DNA from: Niabella pedocola
GTDB lineage: Bacteria; Bacteroidota; Bacteroidia; Chitinophagales; Chitinophagaceae
Reading direction: 5' to 3'
NCBI RefSeq assembly: GCF_021044425.1
Contig: NZ_JAJNEC010000005.1
Coordinates: forward strand, 806,001-870,000
DNA: 64,000 nucleotides
Position numbers and translations under genes: made by a program. Below are positions 27,536-36,622 of this stretch, piece after piece (the first letter of the stretch is position 1; each line of letters opens with the position of its first letter). The notes under the pieces are model-generated. The model saw only the letters and a list, made by a program, of their open reading frames with translations. It made no database searches and was not told the origin of the DNA.

Positions 27536-28204
27536 CTATGTATCCATTCCTTTTACCACGATCACGATTTCCCCTTTTACCGTTTTTTGAGAGAAATAGG
27601 CAGCTACTTCGGCAAGGGTTCCCCTCTGGGTTTCTTCATACAGTTTGGTGAGCTCCCTGCTCACGCTGCATTCCCGGTCGGCACCAAAATACCCGGCCAG
27701 GTCATTTAGTGTTTTTACCAGCCGCATGGGCGATTCATAAAAAATCAGGGTACGTTCTTCCGTTTTCAGGCTTTCCAGCAAACTATGGCGGCCTTTTTTC
27801 AGGGGAAGAAATCCTTCAAAACAAAACCGGTTGGTGGGCAGCCCGCTGTTGACCAGGGCGGGAACAAATGCCGTTGCGCCCGGCAATGATTCTACTTTTA
27901 CCCCCGCTTTTATACAGGCCCTTACCAGCAAAAAAGCCGGGTCGGAAATACCCGGGGTACCGGCATCCGTAACCAGGGCCATCCTGCGCCCCGCCACCAG
28001 CTGGTCTACCAGGTGAGCGGTTATTTTATGCTCATTATGCTGATGATACGGTGTAAGCGGCTTGCTGACCTGGTAGTGATTCAGCAAATGACCGGTATTG
28101 CGGGTATCCTCCGCAAGGATCACATCCACCTCCTTCAGCACCTCCAACGCCCGGAGCGTGATGTCCTTTAAATTACCGATGGGTGTGGGAACGAGGTAGA
28201 GCAT
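27536..28204 (-). CDS. rsmI: 16S rRNA (cytidine1402-2'-O)-methyltransferase
   Basis: 222 aa. The tetrapyrrole-methylase fold is clear from LYLVPTPIGNLKDITLRA at the N-terminus, AEDTRNTGHLL, and LVTDAGTPGISDPAFLLV, which are signature segments of RsmI. The enzyme 2'-O-methylates C1402 of 16S rRNA using SAM, in the cytoplasm. It is somewhat shorter than the E. coli enzyme (286 aa), lacking its C-terminal extension, which is typical of Bacteroidota homologues. A heptamer array separates it from purS. Confidence 0.93.
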   Translation of the reverse strand: MLYLVPTPIGNLKDITLRALEVLKEVDVILAEDTRNTGHLLNHYQVSKPLTPYHQHNEHKITAHLVDQLVAGRRMALVTDAGTPGISDPAFLLVRACIKAGVKVESLPGATAFVPALVNSGLPTNRFCFEGFLPLKKGRHSLLESLKTEERTLIFYESPMRLVKTLNDLAGYFGADRECSVSRELTKLYEETQRGTLAEVAAYFSQKTVKGEIVIVVKGMDT

Positions 28205-28297
28205 CCGCGAATGTAAAATGCGAAATATAAAATTAAAAATGTAAAACAGGCGGCCGGGATTTCAGGAACCAGATCCTCCCCCGAAGTTGCGGGGCTG

Positions 28298-28346
28298 GAT
28301 TCTCGATTCTCAATTCTCGATTCTGGATTCTCAATTCCCGATTCCC
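28298..28346. repeat. Heptamer array, GATTCTC type (7 units)
   Basis: Seven successive 7-mers: GATTCTC twice, AATTCTC, GATTCTG, GATTCTC, AATTCCC, GATTCCC. The complement uses the same words (GAGAATC, GAATTGA, GAATCCA) as the array at 59154-59286. Confidence 0.88.
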
Positions 28347-28348
28347 GA

Positions 28349-28594
28349 CTACAGCACCGTTACCTCAAAGTATTCCATTACGGCGTTGGCCAGCAGTTTT
28401 TTAGCAGCTTCTTCGCCAATACGTTGTGCATCCTCTTTTGAGGCTGCATCCACCTGTAAGGTGATGTTTTTTCCAACGCGAACATCTGTAACAGCCCCAA
28501 GACCCAGGTTTTCCAATCCACCCAAAACAGCTTTACCCTGAGGATCTAATAATTCTTTTAACGGCATGATCACCACCTGTACTGTATAACTCAT
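28349..28594 (-). CDS. purS: Phosphoribosylformylglycinamidine synthase subunit PurS
   Basis: 81 aa, the usual size. VQVVIMPLKELLDPQGKAVL and LGLGAVTDVRVGKNI are hallmark PurS segments. PurS bridges PurQ and PurL in the three-subunit FGAM synthetase of purine biosynthesis. purL and purQ are not in the window, so here purS is separated from its partners. Just 100 bp downstream of pssA, it could share that transcript. Confidence 0.9.
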   Translation of the reverse strand: MSYTVQVVIMPLKELLDPQGKAVLGGLENLGLGAVTDVRVGKNITLQVDAASKEDAQRIGEEAAKKLLANAVMEYFEVTVL

Positions 28595-28697
28595 ACGTTT
28601 TCTTTATTGCGCTTGTATGTATTTAAATATATTATGCGTGCCCCTGAAGCCCCTGAGGGGCTTTGTCGTGCCGGAAGTTATCCTTTCAGCATGAAAA

Positions 28698-29441
28698 TCA
28701 GTCCTTGCGGTCTGGCTTAAAAATCAAAGATACAATAACATAGGCTACAAATACCACCGGAACGGCCATCCATTTAAAAAAGACGGCCGAAAGAACGGCA
28801 ATCAGTACCAGCAATAGCTTATCCGTATTGGCTTTCAGGGTATAGGCCTTAAACTTAAGGCTGATGATGGGCAGGTTGCTCACCATTAAACCACTCACCA
28901 CCAGGATCACGGCATACACTGCAACCGGGTTAAATACCCATGCATTGACGGCCGGCGTTCCGTAATAAGCAATCACGGGTAATGAAGCTACAGCAAGCCC
29001 GGCGGCCGGCGTTGGGATGCCTTTAAAATAGTACCGCTGCTCTTTATCCAGGTTGAACTTAGCCAGCCGCCAAACCGCCGCACAGGGAAAAATCAGGGCC
29101 GGCAGCAGCCACCACTGGTTAACCCCGGTGTTACCGGCCCAGCCCGTTTCCAGCAACCGGTACAGGATCATACCCGGTGCCACGCCGAAGCTTACGGCAT
29201 CGGCCAGCGAATCCAACTGCTCCCCCATTGCTGAAGTCGCTTTAAATAAGCGGGCTACAAAGCCATCCAGGAAGTCTACAATCGCCGCGAGCAACAGGAA
29301 AAAGCTGCCCACAATCATTCCCGTAGTGGGGCCCTTGTCGCCGGTAGCAAAAAAAAGGGTCTCCGGCTGCAGGATGGCTTTTATGGCCAAACAGCCAAAT
29401 ACCAGGTTTAACAGCGTAAATAAATTAGGGATTTGTTTCAT
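28698..29441 (-). CDS. pssA: CDP-diacylglycerol-serine O-phosphatidyltransferase
   Basis: 247 aa integral membrane protein with about seven hydrophobic segments. The CDP-alcohol phosphotransferase motif D-x2-D-G-x2-A-R-x8-G-x3-D-x3-D is present in full (DFLDGFVARLFKATSAMGEQ then LDSLAD). IPNLFTLLNLVFGCLAI at the start is typical of PssA. It makes phosphatidylserine, precursor of phosphatidylethanolamine. It starts 5 bp after the end of the preceding gene, so the two are co-transcribed. Confidence 0.92.
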   Translation of the reverse strand: MKQIPNLFTLLNLVFGCLAIKAILQPETLFFATGDKGPTTGMIVGSFFLLLAAIVDFLDGFVARLFKATSAMGEQLDSLADAVSFGVAPGMILYRLLETGWAGNTGVNQWWLLPALIFPCAAVWRLAKFNLDKEQRYYFKGIPTPAAGLAVASLPVIAYYGTPAVNAWVFNPVAVYAVILVVSGLMVSNLPIISLKFKAYTLKANTDKLLLVLIAVLSAVFFKWMAVPVVFVAYVIVSLIFKPDRKD

Positions 29442-29446
29442 ACTAT

Positions 29447-30010
29447 TCAGGTTAACCGGGCCGCCAGCTGATCGTTTATCTTTTTATACAAATGATAGGG
29501 TTTATATACCCTCCAGTTATGAATCTCCATCAGCTCGATGAACTGGTTCAGCTTGGCCTGTTTAAAATCATACTGGGTTTGCGAAGGCATGTTCAGGCAA
29601 ACGATCCAGCCTTCGGCATCGCTTAACTCTTCATGCAGTTCCTCATAATAATCCCGGTCGCCACTATGAAAATTCAGTACATTCTCGGCAATCAGGATGA
29701 ATTTATAAATGCCTTCATTCATGAACACTTCCAGCACATCCCGCTTAAGGGTCATAATATCGTTTTCCACCGCATCATTCCACTCGCCGATCAGTTCCAT
29801 AATGGCATATCCTTCTTCATAGTCGGCCATCAGTACCTTCAGGTACAGGGTACGGCTTCCGAAATAATCCCATTGCGGATGGATATAATAATTGTATACA
29901 GCGTCCTTATATTCGAACTGGGAATGTTCCACCCCGTAAAAAGGAGAACGTTCGTCTTCTTCACTCAGGTAAATATGCTGCCAGTTGTAGTAGGGTTCTA
30001 TATCGTGCAC
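29447..30010 (-). CDS. Conserved hypothetical protein upstream of pssA
   Basis: 187 aa, no family function recognised. It begins with GTG at 30010 (MHDIEPYYNW). The protein is acidic, rich in Tyr and Trp, with alternating helix and strand (DYEEGYAIMELIGEWNDAV, FILIAENVLNFHSGDRDYYEELHEEL). No signal peptide or membrane segment. It ends 5 bp before pssA, suggesting an operon and perhaps a tie to lipid synthesis, though that is inference from position. Confidence 0.75.
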   Translation of the reverse strand: MHDIEPYYNWQHIYLSEEDERSPFYGVEHSQFEYKDAVYNYYIHPQWDYFGSRTLYLKVLMADYEEGYAIMELIGEWNDAVENDIMTLKRDVLEVFMNEGIYKFILIAENVLNFHSGDRDYYEELHEELSDAEGWIVCLNMPSQTQYDFKQAKLNQFIELMEIHNWRVYKPYHLYKKINDQLAARLT

Positions 30011-30080
30011 AATACAAAATTACTGATTTTACCACAGAAACACGGAAGCCCGGAAGGTTTTACGTCGCCGGATTAATGCT

Positions 30081-31379
30081 TTAACCATGCATCAGGTAGG
30101 CTTTAAACGCCGCATAATCCGGTGCCATGGCGATGGCCTGTTTGGGTTGATGCATCAGTTCCTGCAATGCCGCGGGAATTTCAACATCCGCACCGGTGGC
30201 CTGTTTTACGGCATCGGGAAATTTTACAGGATGCGCGGTTTCCAGGATCAGTCCTTTTGCTGCCGGGTGCGCCTGCTGGTAATCTTCCAGGGCCTTATAA
30301 GCTACCGCTCCGTGCGGATCCAGGGTATACCCCGTTTCGCGATATACGTTTCCGATGGTAGCGATGGTATCTGCGTCGGAAATGCTTACGGCCGAAAGAC
30401 GATCTTTCAATTTGGGAAACTGCTGGCCGAACAGTTCCATAATGCGTACAAAATTGCTGGGATCACCTACATCCATGGCATTGGAAAGCGTAGCCACCGC
30501 TTTCTGAGGTTTCCAGTTTTCGGTTTGCAGAAATGCAGGCACTACGTCATTGGCGTTGCAGGCAGCAATAAAATGCCCCAGGGGTAAGCCCGTTTCCCTG
30601 GCCAGCAACCCGGCGCAGATATTTCCAAAATTGCCGCTGGGCACCACCACTACCGGGGGAACGGATTTATCCTGCCATTGTTTATAGGCAAAGAAATAAT
30701 AAAATTGCTGGGGCAGCCAGCGCGCCACGTTAATGGAGTTGGCCGAGGTAAGAAACCGTTTGGCATGTACCTCCGCATCTGTGAAGGCTTGTTTCACCAT
30801 CCGCTGGCAATCGTCAAAACTGCCGGCCACTTCAAGTGCGGTAATGTTCTTCCCCATAGCCGTCAACTGCTTTTCCTGCACCGGGCTTACCCGGCCCTGC
30901 GGGTACAGGATCACCACGTTTACCCCTTCCACTCCATAAAAACCGCTGGCAACCGCACCACCGGTATCACCCGATGTAGCCACCAGCACCGTCACCTCTT
31001 TTTGCTGGTCTTTTAAAAAATACCCCAGGCAACGGCTCATAAAACGGGCACCCACATCCTTAAACGCCAACGTAGGACCGTGAAATAATTCCAGAGCTGC
31101 TATGTCAGCAGTAACCGGTTGCAGGGGAAAGGGAAAATTGACCGTTTGTGTTACGATATCAAACAATACAGCCTCCGGGATGGCATCGCCCACATAAGGG
31201 CGAATGACCCGGAAGGCCAGTTCTGCTTCGGAAAGCGTATCTATATTTTTTACCAGGTCTGCTTCCAGCTGTGGCAGTCTTTCGGGAAAATACAATCCCT
31301 TATCCGGAGCCTGTCCCATGATGGCGGCTTCTTTAAAGCTAACGTTTGGCGACTGGCGGTTTAAGCTATAGTATTGCAT
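30081..31379 (-). CDS. thrC: Threonine synthase
   Basis: 432 aa. PLP enzyme that converts O-phosphohomoserine to threonine. The N-terminal segment YYSLNRQSPNVSFKEAAIMG is typical, and the PLP lysine is in FHGPTLAFKDVGARFM; VLVATSGDTGGAV is the phosphate-binding loop. It is last of the thrA-thrB-thrC series, all on the minus strand, and is separated from thrB by a 147-bp heptamer array rather than by a tight junction. The group is therefore probably one operon under the leader described upstream of thrA. Confidence 0.95.
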   Translation of the reverse strand: MQYYSLNRQSPNVSFKEAAIMGQAPDKGLYFPERLPQLEADLVKNIDTLSEAELAFRVIRPYVGDAIPEAVLFDIVTQTVNFPFPLQPVTADIAALELFHGPTLAFKDVGARFMSRCLGYFLKDQQKEVTVLVATSGDTGGAVASGFYGVEGVNVVILYPQGRVSPVQEKQLTAMGKNITALEVAGSFDDCQRMVKQAFTDAEVHAKRFLTSANSINVARWLPQQFYYFFAYKQWQDKSVPPVVVVPSGNFGNICAGLLARETGLPLGHFIAACNANDVVPAFLQTENWKPQKAVATLSNAMDVGDPSNFVRIMELFGQQFPKLKDRLSAVSISDADTIATIGNVYRETGYTLDPHGAVAYKALEDYQQAHPAAKGLILETAHPVKFPDAVKQATGADVEIPAALQELMHQPKQAIAMAPDYAAFKAYLMHG

Positions 31380-31395
31380 GCGATTTTAGAAATTA

Positions 31396-31542
31396 GATAT
31401 GAGATTCAGATTTCAGATATGAGATTTCAGCTTCCAGATATGAGATTTCAAATATGAGATGCGCTGATGCGGATTACGGATTCAGATCGACGATTCACGA
31501 TTGCCCGTTGACCATTGACCATTGACTATTGACTATTGACCA
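31396..31542. repeat. Heptamer array between thrC and thrB (21 units)
   Basis: A 7-bp phase is held from GATATGA at 31396 to TTGACCA ending 31542. Units drift from ATTTCAG/ATATGAG through ATTACGG to TTGACCA/TTGACTA. The last two to three units form the 3' end of thrB, including its stop codon TAG. Confidence 0.85.
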
Positions 31543-32459
31543 CTCATCACCTCCGCTCCCCTGTTATTAATCGTCGTTACGTACACATAATGATCGATAC
31601 CGATGCCGGAATAAATTGCCTTCATAATACCGGCTACATCCTGTGCCACCGCTTCCGTTTCACTCAGCATAAAGATCGACGGACCCGAACCGGAGATGCC
31701 TCCGCCGAGGGCCCCGGCTTCCTTGCACTGGCGTTTTACCTCATCAAAACCGGGAATTAGAATACTCCTTACCGGTTCAATAATCACATCCTCCAGCGAA
31801 CGGCTGATCAGCGCTTTGTCGTTCCGCATAAAACCCGCCACCAGCCCGGCAATATTTCCCCATTGCTTAATCGCATCCTTTAGCAATACCTTTTGTTTCA
31901 GGATCTGCCGGGCGTCGGCCGTACGTACTTCTATCTGGGGATGGACCACGGTTACAAATAATTCCGGCGCAGCCAACGGTACAATGTCCATCGGATGAAT
32001 GGAACGGATCAGCGTGATACCGCCCAGGATACAGGGCGTAATATTATCGGCATGTTTTACCCCGCTGGCCAGCTTTTCGCCAATCATGGCCAGTTGTACC
32101 AGTTCATCTGTGGTAAAACGGTTTCCCAGCAACAGGTTGGCGCCAACAGCGGCACCGGCGGCGCTGGCCGCACTGGATCCCAACCCGCTGCCCGGCTTGA
32201 TCCGTTTTTCAATGGTTACTTCAAAACCTACATCTCCGCCGGCCTTTTCCATGGCGGCCAGCAGCACCACTCCCGCTACATTCTGCTCGGGATCGGTAGG
32301 TAAACCAAAATGATCTTTATTATGTATGATCACACGCGGCTCGTTAAGCAGCCGGAACTCCATGATATCATACGGATCATTTAGAGCGAGCCCCAGGATA
32401 TCAAACCCACAAACGAGGTTGGCCACGGTACCGGGTGATTTTATTTTTACTTGTTTCAT
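31533..32459 (-). CDS. thrB: Homoserine kinase
   Basis: 308 aa GHMP kinase that phosphorylates homoserine. Motif 2 with the phosphate loop is PGSGLGSSAASAAGAAVGAN; motif 3 is AGALGGGISGSGPSIFML. The N-terminal SPGTVANLVCGFDILGLAL is typical of ThrB. Located between thrA and thrC in pathway order. Its final residues (MSGQ and TAG stop) fall in the heptamer array, meaning the repeat has fixed the 3' end of the reading frame. Confidence 0.95.
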   Translation of the reverse strand: MKQVKIKSPGTVANLVCGFDILGLALNDPYDIMEFRLLNEPRVIIHNKDHFGLPTDPEQNVAGVVLLAAMEKAGGDVGFEVTIEKRIKPGSGLGSSAASAAGAAVGANLLLGNRFTTDELVQLAMIGEKLASGVKHADNITPCILGGITLIRSIHPMDIVPLAAPELFVTVVHPQIEVRTADARQILKQKVLLKDAIKQWGNIAGLVAGFMRNDKALISRSLEDVIIEPVRSILIPGFDEVKRQCKEAGALGGGISGSGPSIFMLSETEAVAQDVAGIMKAIYSGIGIDHYVYVTTINNRGAEVMSGQ

Positions 32460-32468
32460 TGGGAGAAG

Positions 32469-32538
32469 TTGTTAGTGAGATGTTGTTAGTGAGCAGTGAA
32501 TAATCAATGGTGAATAGTCAAATGACGCATCGTTCATC
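32469..32538. repeat. Heptamer array between thrB and thrA (10 units)
   Basis: Units in 7-bp phase: TTGTTAG, TGAGATG, TTGTTAG, TGAGCAG, TGAATAA, TCAATGG, TGAATAG, TCAAATG, then less regular. The complement contains TTCACCA- and TTGACTA-like words shared with the arrays at 31396-31542 and 48284-48437. Confidence 0.8.
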
Positions 32539-32581
32539 ATTGCGCCGTTGCATCCTTTTGAAATTTCAACGGCATGGATTC

Positions 32582-35038
32582 CTATTCATTTACCGCACGC
32601 ATAATATCGGCAAACACCCCGCTGGCGGTTACGTCTGCACCGGCACCGGCACCCTTTACTACCAGGGGTTGTTCGGGATAACGGGCGGTGTAAAACAGCA
32701 CTACATTATCTTTCCCGTATAAATGATAGAGATCGTTTTCCGGTTTTACATGTTGCAGTCCAACAGCAGCCTTTCCTTCATTAAACGTGGCCACAAATTT
32801 CAGTTTGCTGTTTGCTGCCTGGGCGGCGCTCAGCAAATTTTTAAAATGGGCTTCTTCCTTCTCCATGGCTTTATAAAATGCGTCCACCGATCCTTCCATA
32901 CAGGAAGCGGGCATAAAGGAATGGTTGGTAATATCATCCATTTCCATTTCATAGCCGGCTTCCCTTGCCAGGATGAGGATCTTGCGCATAACATCGGTAC
33001 CGCTCAGGTCCAGGCGCGGATCGGGCTCTGTATACCCTTCCTCCTGGGCCTGTTTTACCACCGCTGCAAACGGGCGGGAGCCGTCGTAATGGTTAAACAC
33101 AAAATTCAACGTACCACTCAGCACCGCTTCAATGCGTTTGATTTCATCACCGCTGCGGCGCAGGTCGTTTAAGGTACCAATTACCGGAAGCGCTGCACCC
33201 ACATTGGTTTCAAACAGGAACCGGGCATTGAATACATGGGCCAGCTCCTTGAGTTTCTTATATTCTGAAAAAGAGGAGGCAGCAGCAATTTTGTTACAGG
33301 CCACCACGGAGATACTCTTCTGCAGCATCTTATCATATACCCGCGCCACTTCTTTATTGGCCGTAACATCAACAAAAATAGAATTCCGCATGTTCCGCTT
33401 AATTACCTCGCTTGCAAACTCGGTTATAGATGCGGGCTCACCACCGGCCAGGGATTCCTTCCAGCTGCTTAGGGAAATGCCCCGCTCTTTAAAGATCATC
33501 TTACGGCTGTTGCTGATGCCCACTACGCTTACATTCAGCTTCAGATGCTGGATAAGGAAGGCATGCTGCTGTTTTAATTGTTCCATCAGCTTGGCACCCA
33601 CATTCCCCAGCCCTACTATAAACAGATTGAGCTGCTTCTGGATGGTTTCAAAAAATTCTTCGTGCAATACGTTGATGGCCTTACGCACATCATCGGTAGC
33701 AATCACTGTACTGATATTTTTTTCTGATGAGCCCTGGGCAATTGCACGGATATTGATCCCGTTGCGGCCCAGTGCCCCAAACATCCGGCCGCTGACCCCC
33801 GGAAGGCTTTTCATATTTTCACCCACCAGTGCAACAATGGAAAGATGGGTTTCTGCCTTCAGCGGCTCCACTTTATTGAGTGCGATCTCATCTGCAAAGG
33901 TTTTGTCGACTACCTTTTTGGCAGCCGGAAGGTACTTCTGATCAATGGCCACACATATAGAATGCTCGGAAGAGCTTTGCGTGATCAGCACCACATTGAT
34001 CCGCTCCTTGCTCAGGGCTTCAAACAGGCGTTTGGAGAAGCCCGGGATACCGATCATACCACTGCCTTCAAGACTCAGCAATGCAATATTGTTTACACTG
34101 GAAATACCGCTTACAATATGCTCCCTTACCACCTTGGTATCCTTGGTTTTTCCGCCAACAACGGTTCCGGCCATTTCGGGGGCAAAGGTATTTTTTATAT
34201 ACAGCGGAATATTTTTATTCATCACCGGCTGTATGGTGGGCGGATACAACACTTTGGCACCAAAATGCGAAAGTTCCATGGCCTCACTGTATGAGATATG
34301 CTCAATTACTTTGGCATTTGCGGCCAGGCGCGGATCGGCCGTCATCATCCCGTTTACGTCCTTCCATACCTGGAGCGACTCCGCATCGATGGCCGCTGCA
34401 ATCAGCGCGGCGGTGTAATCGGACCCGCCTCTTCCAAGGGTAGTAGTGATGCCTTGTTCATCGGCGCCAATAAACCCGGGGATCAGGAATACATTGCTTT
34501 TATTTTCTTTAAAGTATTTTTTTATTTCCTTCTCAGTAGCTTCAAGATGTACTTCTGCATGCGTATAATCGCTGTTGGTGAAAATGAACTGGCGGGCGTC
34601 CTTCCACTGTACAAATAACCCCAGGTGTTTAAATGCGTCTGCAATGATCTGCGAAGAAAGCCATTCGCCATAGGCGGCCAAACGGTCCTGGTTCTTGGGC
34701 GTAATCTCTCTTAACAGAAAAATACCGTTACAGATCTCCTCTATTTCATTCATCGTCTTTTTTACCAGGCTCAATAAAGAGCTTTGGGAGGCGATGGGAA
34801 TAAGCTCTTTGATGGTTTCGAAATGCCGTTGCTCGATGGTTGCCACTTTTATCCGGAAATCCTCATTTCCTTCGGAGGCTTCCTTACCCGCCATTAAAAG
34901 TAGATCCGTAATACCGCCTAAAGCGGATACAACAACAACGATGGAATTTTTCTTTGCGGCATTGTCAACGATGGCCGCAACTTTTTTTATATTTTCAGCA
35001 TTGGCTACAGAAGAGCCCCCAAACTTAAAGACCTGCAT
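32582..35038 (-). CDS. thrA: Bifunctional aspartokinase / homoserine dehydrogenase
   Basis: 818 aa fusion catalysing the first and third steps of the aspartate-to-threonine branch. Aspartokinase domain: KFGGSSVANAENIKKV at residue 4, and FIGADEQGITTTLGRGGSDYTA. Two ACT regulatory domains follow (about 300-460; SSEHSICVAIDQK and GSSEKNISTVIATDD), which in this family bind threonine. The homoserine dehydrogenase domain starts at about 465 with FIVGLGNVGAKL (NAD(P) motif) and includes KRIEAVLSGTLNFVF and a lysine in GYTEPDPRLDLSGTDVMRK. First gene of thrABC; a Thr/Ile-rich leader ORF lies about 90 bp upstream. Confidence 0.96.
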   Translation of the reverse strand: MQVFKFGGSSVANAENIKKVAAIVDNAAKKNSIVVVVSALGGITDLLLMAGKEASEGNEDFRIKVATIEQRHFETIKELIPIASQSSLLSLVKKTMNEIEEICNGIFLLREITPKNQDRLAAYGEWLSSQIIADAFKHLGLFVQWKDARQFIFTNSDYTHAEVHLEATEKEIKKYFKENKSNVFLIPGFIGADEQGITTTLGRGGSDYTAALIAAAIDAESLQVWKDVNGMMTADPRLAANAKVIEHISYSEAMELSHFGAKVLYPPTIQPVMNKNIPLYIKNTFAPEMAGTVVGGKTKDTKVVREHIVSGISSVNNIALLSLEGSGMIGIPGFSKRLFEALSKERINVVLITQSSSEHSICVAIDQKYLPAAKKVVDKTFADEIALNKVEPLKAETHLSIVALVGENMKSLPGVSGRMFGALGRNGINIRAIAQGSSEKNISTVIATDDVRKAINVLHEEFFETIQKQLNLFIVGLGNVGAKLMEQLKQQHAFLIQHLKLNVSVVGISNSRKMIFKERGISLSSWKESLAGGEPASITEFASEVIKRNMRNSIFVDVTANKEVARVYDKMLQKSISVVACNKIAAASSFSEYKKLKELAHVFNARFLFETNVGAALPVIGTLNDLRRSGDEIKRIEAVLSGTLNFVFNHYDGSRPFAAVVKQAQEEGYTEPDPRLDLSGTDVMRKILILAREAGYEMEMDDITNHSFMPASCMEGSVDAFYKAMEKEEAHFKNLLSAAQAANSKLKFVATFNEGKAAVGLQHVKPENDLYHLYGKDNVVLFYTARYPEQPLVVKGAGAGADVTASGVFADIMRAVNE

Positions 35039-35090
35039 GAATTCGATTTAGTGATAATATGAAATAAGGAGTAAAACCCGGAAGGAAAAC

Positions 35091-35141
35091 GGCAGAATGC
35101 CCGATGGATGATATAGCAGCGTACAACCCTCAAGGGGTTGT
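35091..35141 (-). promoter_or_regulatory. Candidate attenuator hairpins of thr operon
   Basis: On the minus strand ACAACCC (35141-35135, inside the Thr codons) pairs with GGGTTGT (35129-35123), with the leader stop codon in the loop. Further on, GGC-ATTCT-GCC (35101-35091) is followed by TTTTCC, a weak terminator-like element. A ribosome stalled on the Thr codons would open the first hairpin. No long classical terminator stem was found, so the exact mechanism is open. Confidence 0.45.
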
Positions 35142-35213
35142 GGTAATAATGGTGGTTGTAGTTCCGTGGCCGAAACTTACAGCAGATTTAATATTTTGAA
35201 AATTGTACTGCAT
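35130..35213 (-). CDS. Candidate threonine operon leader peptide
   Basis: 27 aa from ATG 35213 (an upstream-extended frame reaches 35315). The C-terminus is GTTTTIITTTP followed by TGA: seven Thr and two Ile in the last ten residues. The codons are mixed ACT, ACA, ACC and ATT, so this is a peptide-level pattern, not a simple DNA repeat. The E. coli thr leader is likewise a Thr/Ile run ahead of thrA. It lies 91 bp before thrA on the same strand. A hairpin overlaps the last Thr codons. The leader function is inference, strongly supported by position and composition. Confidence 0.65.
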   Translation of the reverse strand: MQYNFQNIKSAVSFGHGTTTTIITTTP

Positions 35214-35229
35214 TTTGTTAGATACCACC

Positions 35230-35237
35230 GCAAGATA
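35230..35237 (-). promoter_or_regulatory. Possible -7 promoter element of thr leader
   Basis: TATCTTGC resembles TAnnTTTG with one change at the last T-run; a TTG lies 17 nt further upstream. It would start transcription about 10 nt before the leader ATG. Weak evidence. Confidence 0.25.
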
Positions 35238-35707
35238 AGGAAGAATTATTAAAACAATACCAACCCTTCCGATTTTTTTTTGAAATATGTCTTTCCATGG
35301 CATTCCGTTAGCCATTTTTTTTTAGCTGCCGCAGATCCGCTGATGGCGCCTGTGATGCCCGCTGATTTAACAGCTTCCGGTTCACTTCCGGGGTTCAGAT
35401 TTCGCGGATTAAATAGTCTGCGCATATCCGTAAAAACAAAAGATTTGATCACAATATCCTTTCGACAATCTGCCAGATTAACAATCCATAAACAAAACTT
35501 TGTTTTCATTTGCAACGGAACGGAGCCATCAAACGTCTTAATTTTCAGATAATTTGATGGCAGCCATTCTTTCTGAATAAGCATTATGATGTATTAAATG
35601 CGGACCTCACACAATTTAAATTGTAGCGCATTTTTTTGATTCAGGCATTCATTTTGTTATTATAGAAAGAGGCACCCTAAACTAACCGGTATTTAAAAGA
35701 ATCAATT
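35238..35707. other. Divergent spacer between thr leader and ompA-like gene
   Basis: About 470 bases with no convincing gene. Two small minus-strand frames (to 35315 and 35584) lack family features beyond the leader C-terminus. The last 100 bp before 35708 are AT-rich and probably hold the lipoprotein promoter. Confidence 0.4.
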
Positions 35708-36604
35708 ATGACGAATAGAGTATTTTATTGGCCCGTTGGGGCCGTTTTGATGGCATTGTTTTTTTCGGGATGTGTGAGCAATAAAAAGTTCACCACCCTG
35801 CAAACAGATTACCGGAACCTGAACGAGCGGTACCAGGCCAGCCAGGTGGATCTGGCCGAAAGCAAGGCTCGGGTTAAAAGTCTTGAAGAGCAGCTGGCAC
35901 AGGAACGCGCCAACAATGCCTCTCTTAAAAAAGCACTGGCAGCATTACAGGCCACGCTGGATAATAGTATCAACCAGAATACGCAGGGCAATGTCAACAT
36001 CTCCAAACTCGTAGATGAAATCAATGCCTCCAATAAATACATCCAGCATCTGGTAAATGCCAAAAACAAGAGTGATTCCCTGCTGATCGTATTAACCAAT
36101 AACCTTACCCGTTCTTTAAGCCGGGACGAACTCCAGGATGTGGACGTAAAAGTGTTGAAAGGTGTGGTATACATCTCGCTTGCAGACAACATGCTGTATA
36201 AATCGGGCAGTTATGAAATTTCTGATCGTGCAGGAGATATTCTCAGCAAGATCGCCAAGATCATCCAGGATTACAAAGATTATGAGGTGCTGGTGGAAGG
36301 GAATACCGATAATGTCCCCATCAACCGCCCCAATATCCGCAACAACTGGGACCTGAGTTCCTTAAGGGCCGCATCTGTGGTGATGGCGCTGCAAACACAA
36401 TACGGTATCGATCCCAAGCGTCTCACCGCCGGTGGACGCGGAGAGTATAATCCGGTAGCGGATAACAACACCGAGGATGGTAAATCCAAGAACCGCAGAA
36501 CACAGATCATTATCACTCCGAAACTGGATCAGTTTATGGAATTGATCGACAAGGCTCCGGATAAAAGCAAAGACACTACACAAGCGGCAACGCCGTCTAT
36601 GTAA
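35708..36604 (+). CDS. OmpA-family peptidoglycan-binding lipoprotein
   Basis: 298 aa. Signal peptide with lipobox FSGC (Cys near residue 22) marks an outer-membrane lipoprotein. A coiled coil follows (about 30-135; heptads such as LAESKARVKSLEEQLAQERA), then the C-terminal OmpA domain (about 155-272) with DNMLYKSGSYEIS, VEGNTDNVPI and the conserved NRRTQIII. The Asp and Arg that bind diaminopimelate in this domain are at NTDN and the LSSLRAASV helix. Role: tethering of the outer membrane to peptidoglycan. A strong terminator follows. Confidence 0.9.
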   Translation: MTNRVFYWPVGAVLMALFFSGCVSNKKFTTLQTDYRNLNERYQASQVDLAESKARVKSLEEQLAQERANNASLKKALAALQATLDNSINQNTQGNVNISKLVDEINASNKYIQHLVNAKNKSDSLLIVLTNNLTRSLSRDELQDVDVKVLKGVVYISLADNMLYKSGSYEISDRAGDILSKIAKIIQDYKDYEVLVEGNTDNVPINRPNIRNNWDLSSLRAASVVMALQTQYGIDPKRLTAGGRGEYNPVADNNTEDGKSKNRRTQIIITPKLDQFMELIDKAPDKSKDTTQAATPSM

Positions 36605-36622
36605 AAACGAAGGATCTATTTT

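Noticed and set aside
35249..35584. 111-aa minus-strand frame upstream of the thr leader
   Set aside because: No recognisable features, low-complexity composition, and overlap with the likely promoter region.
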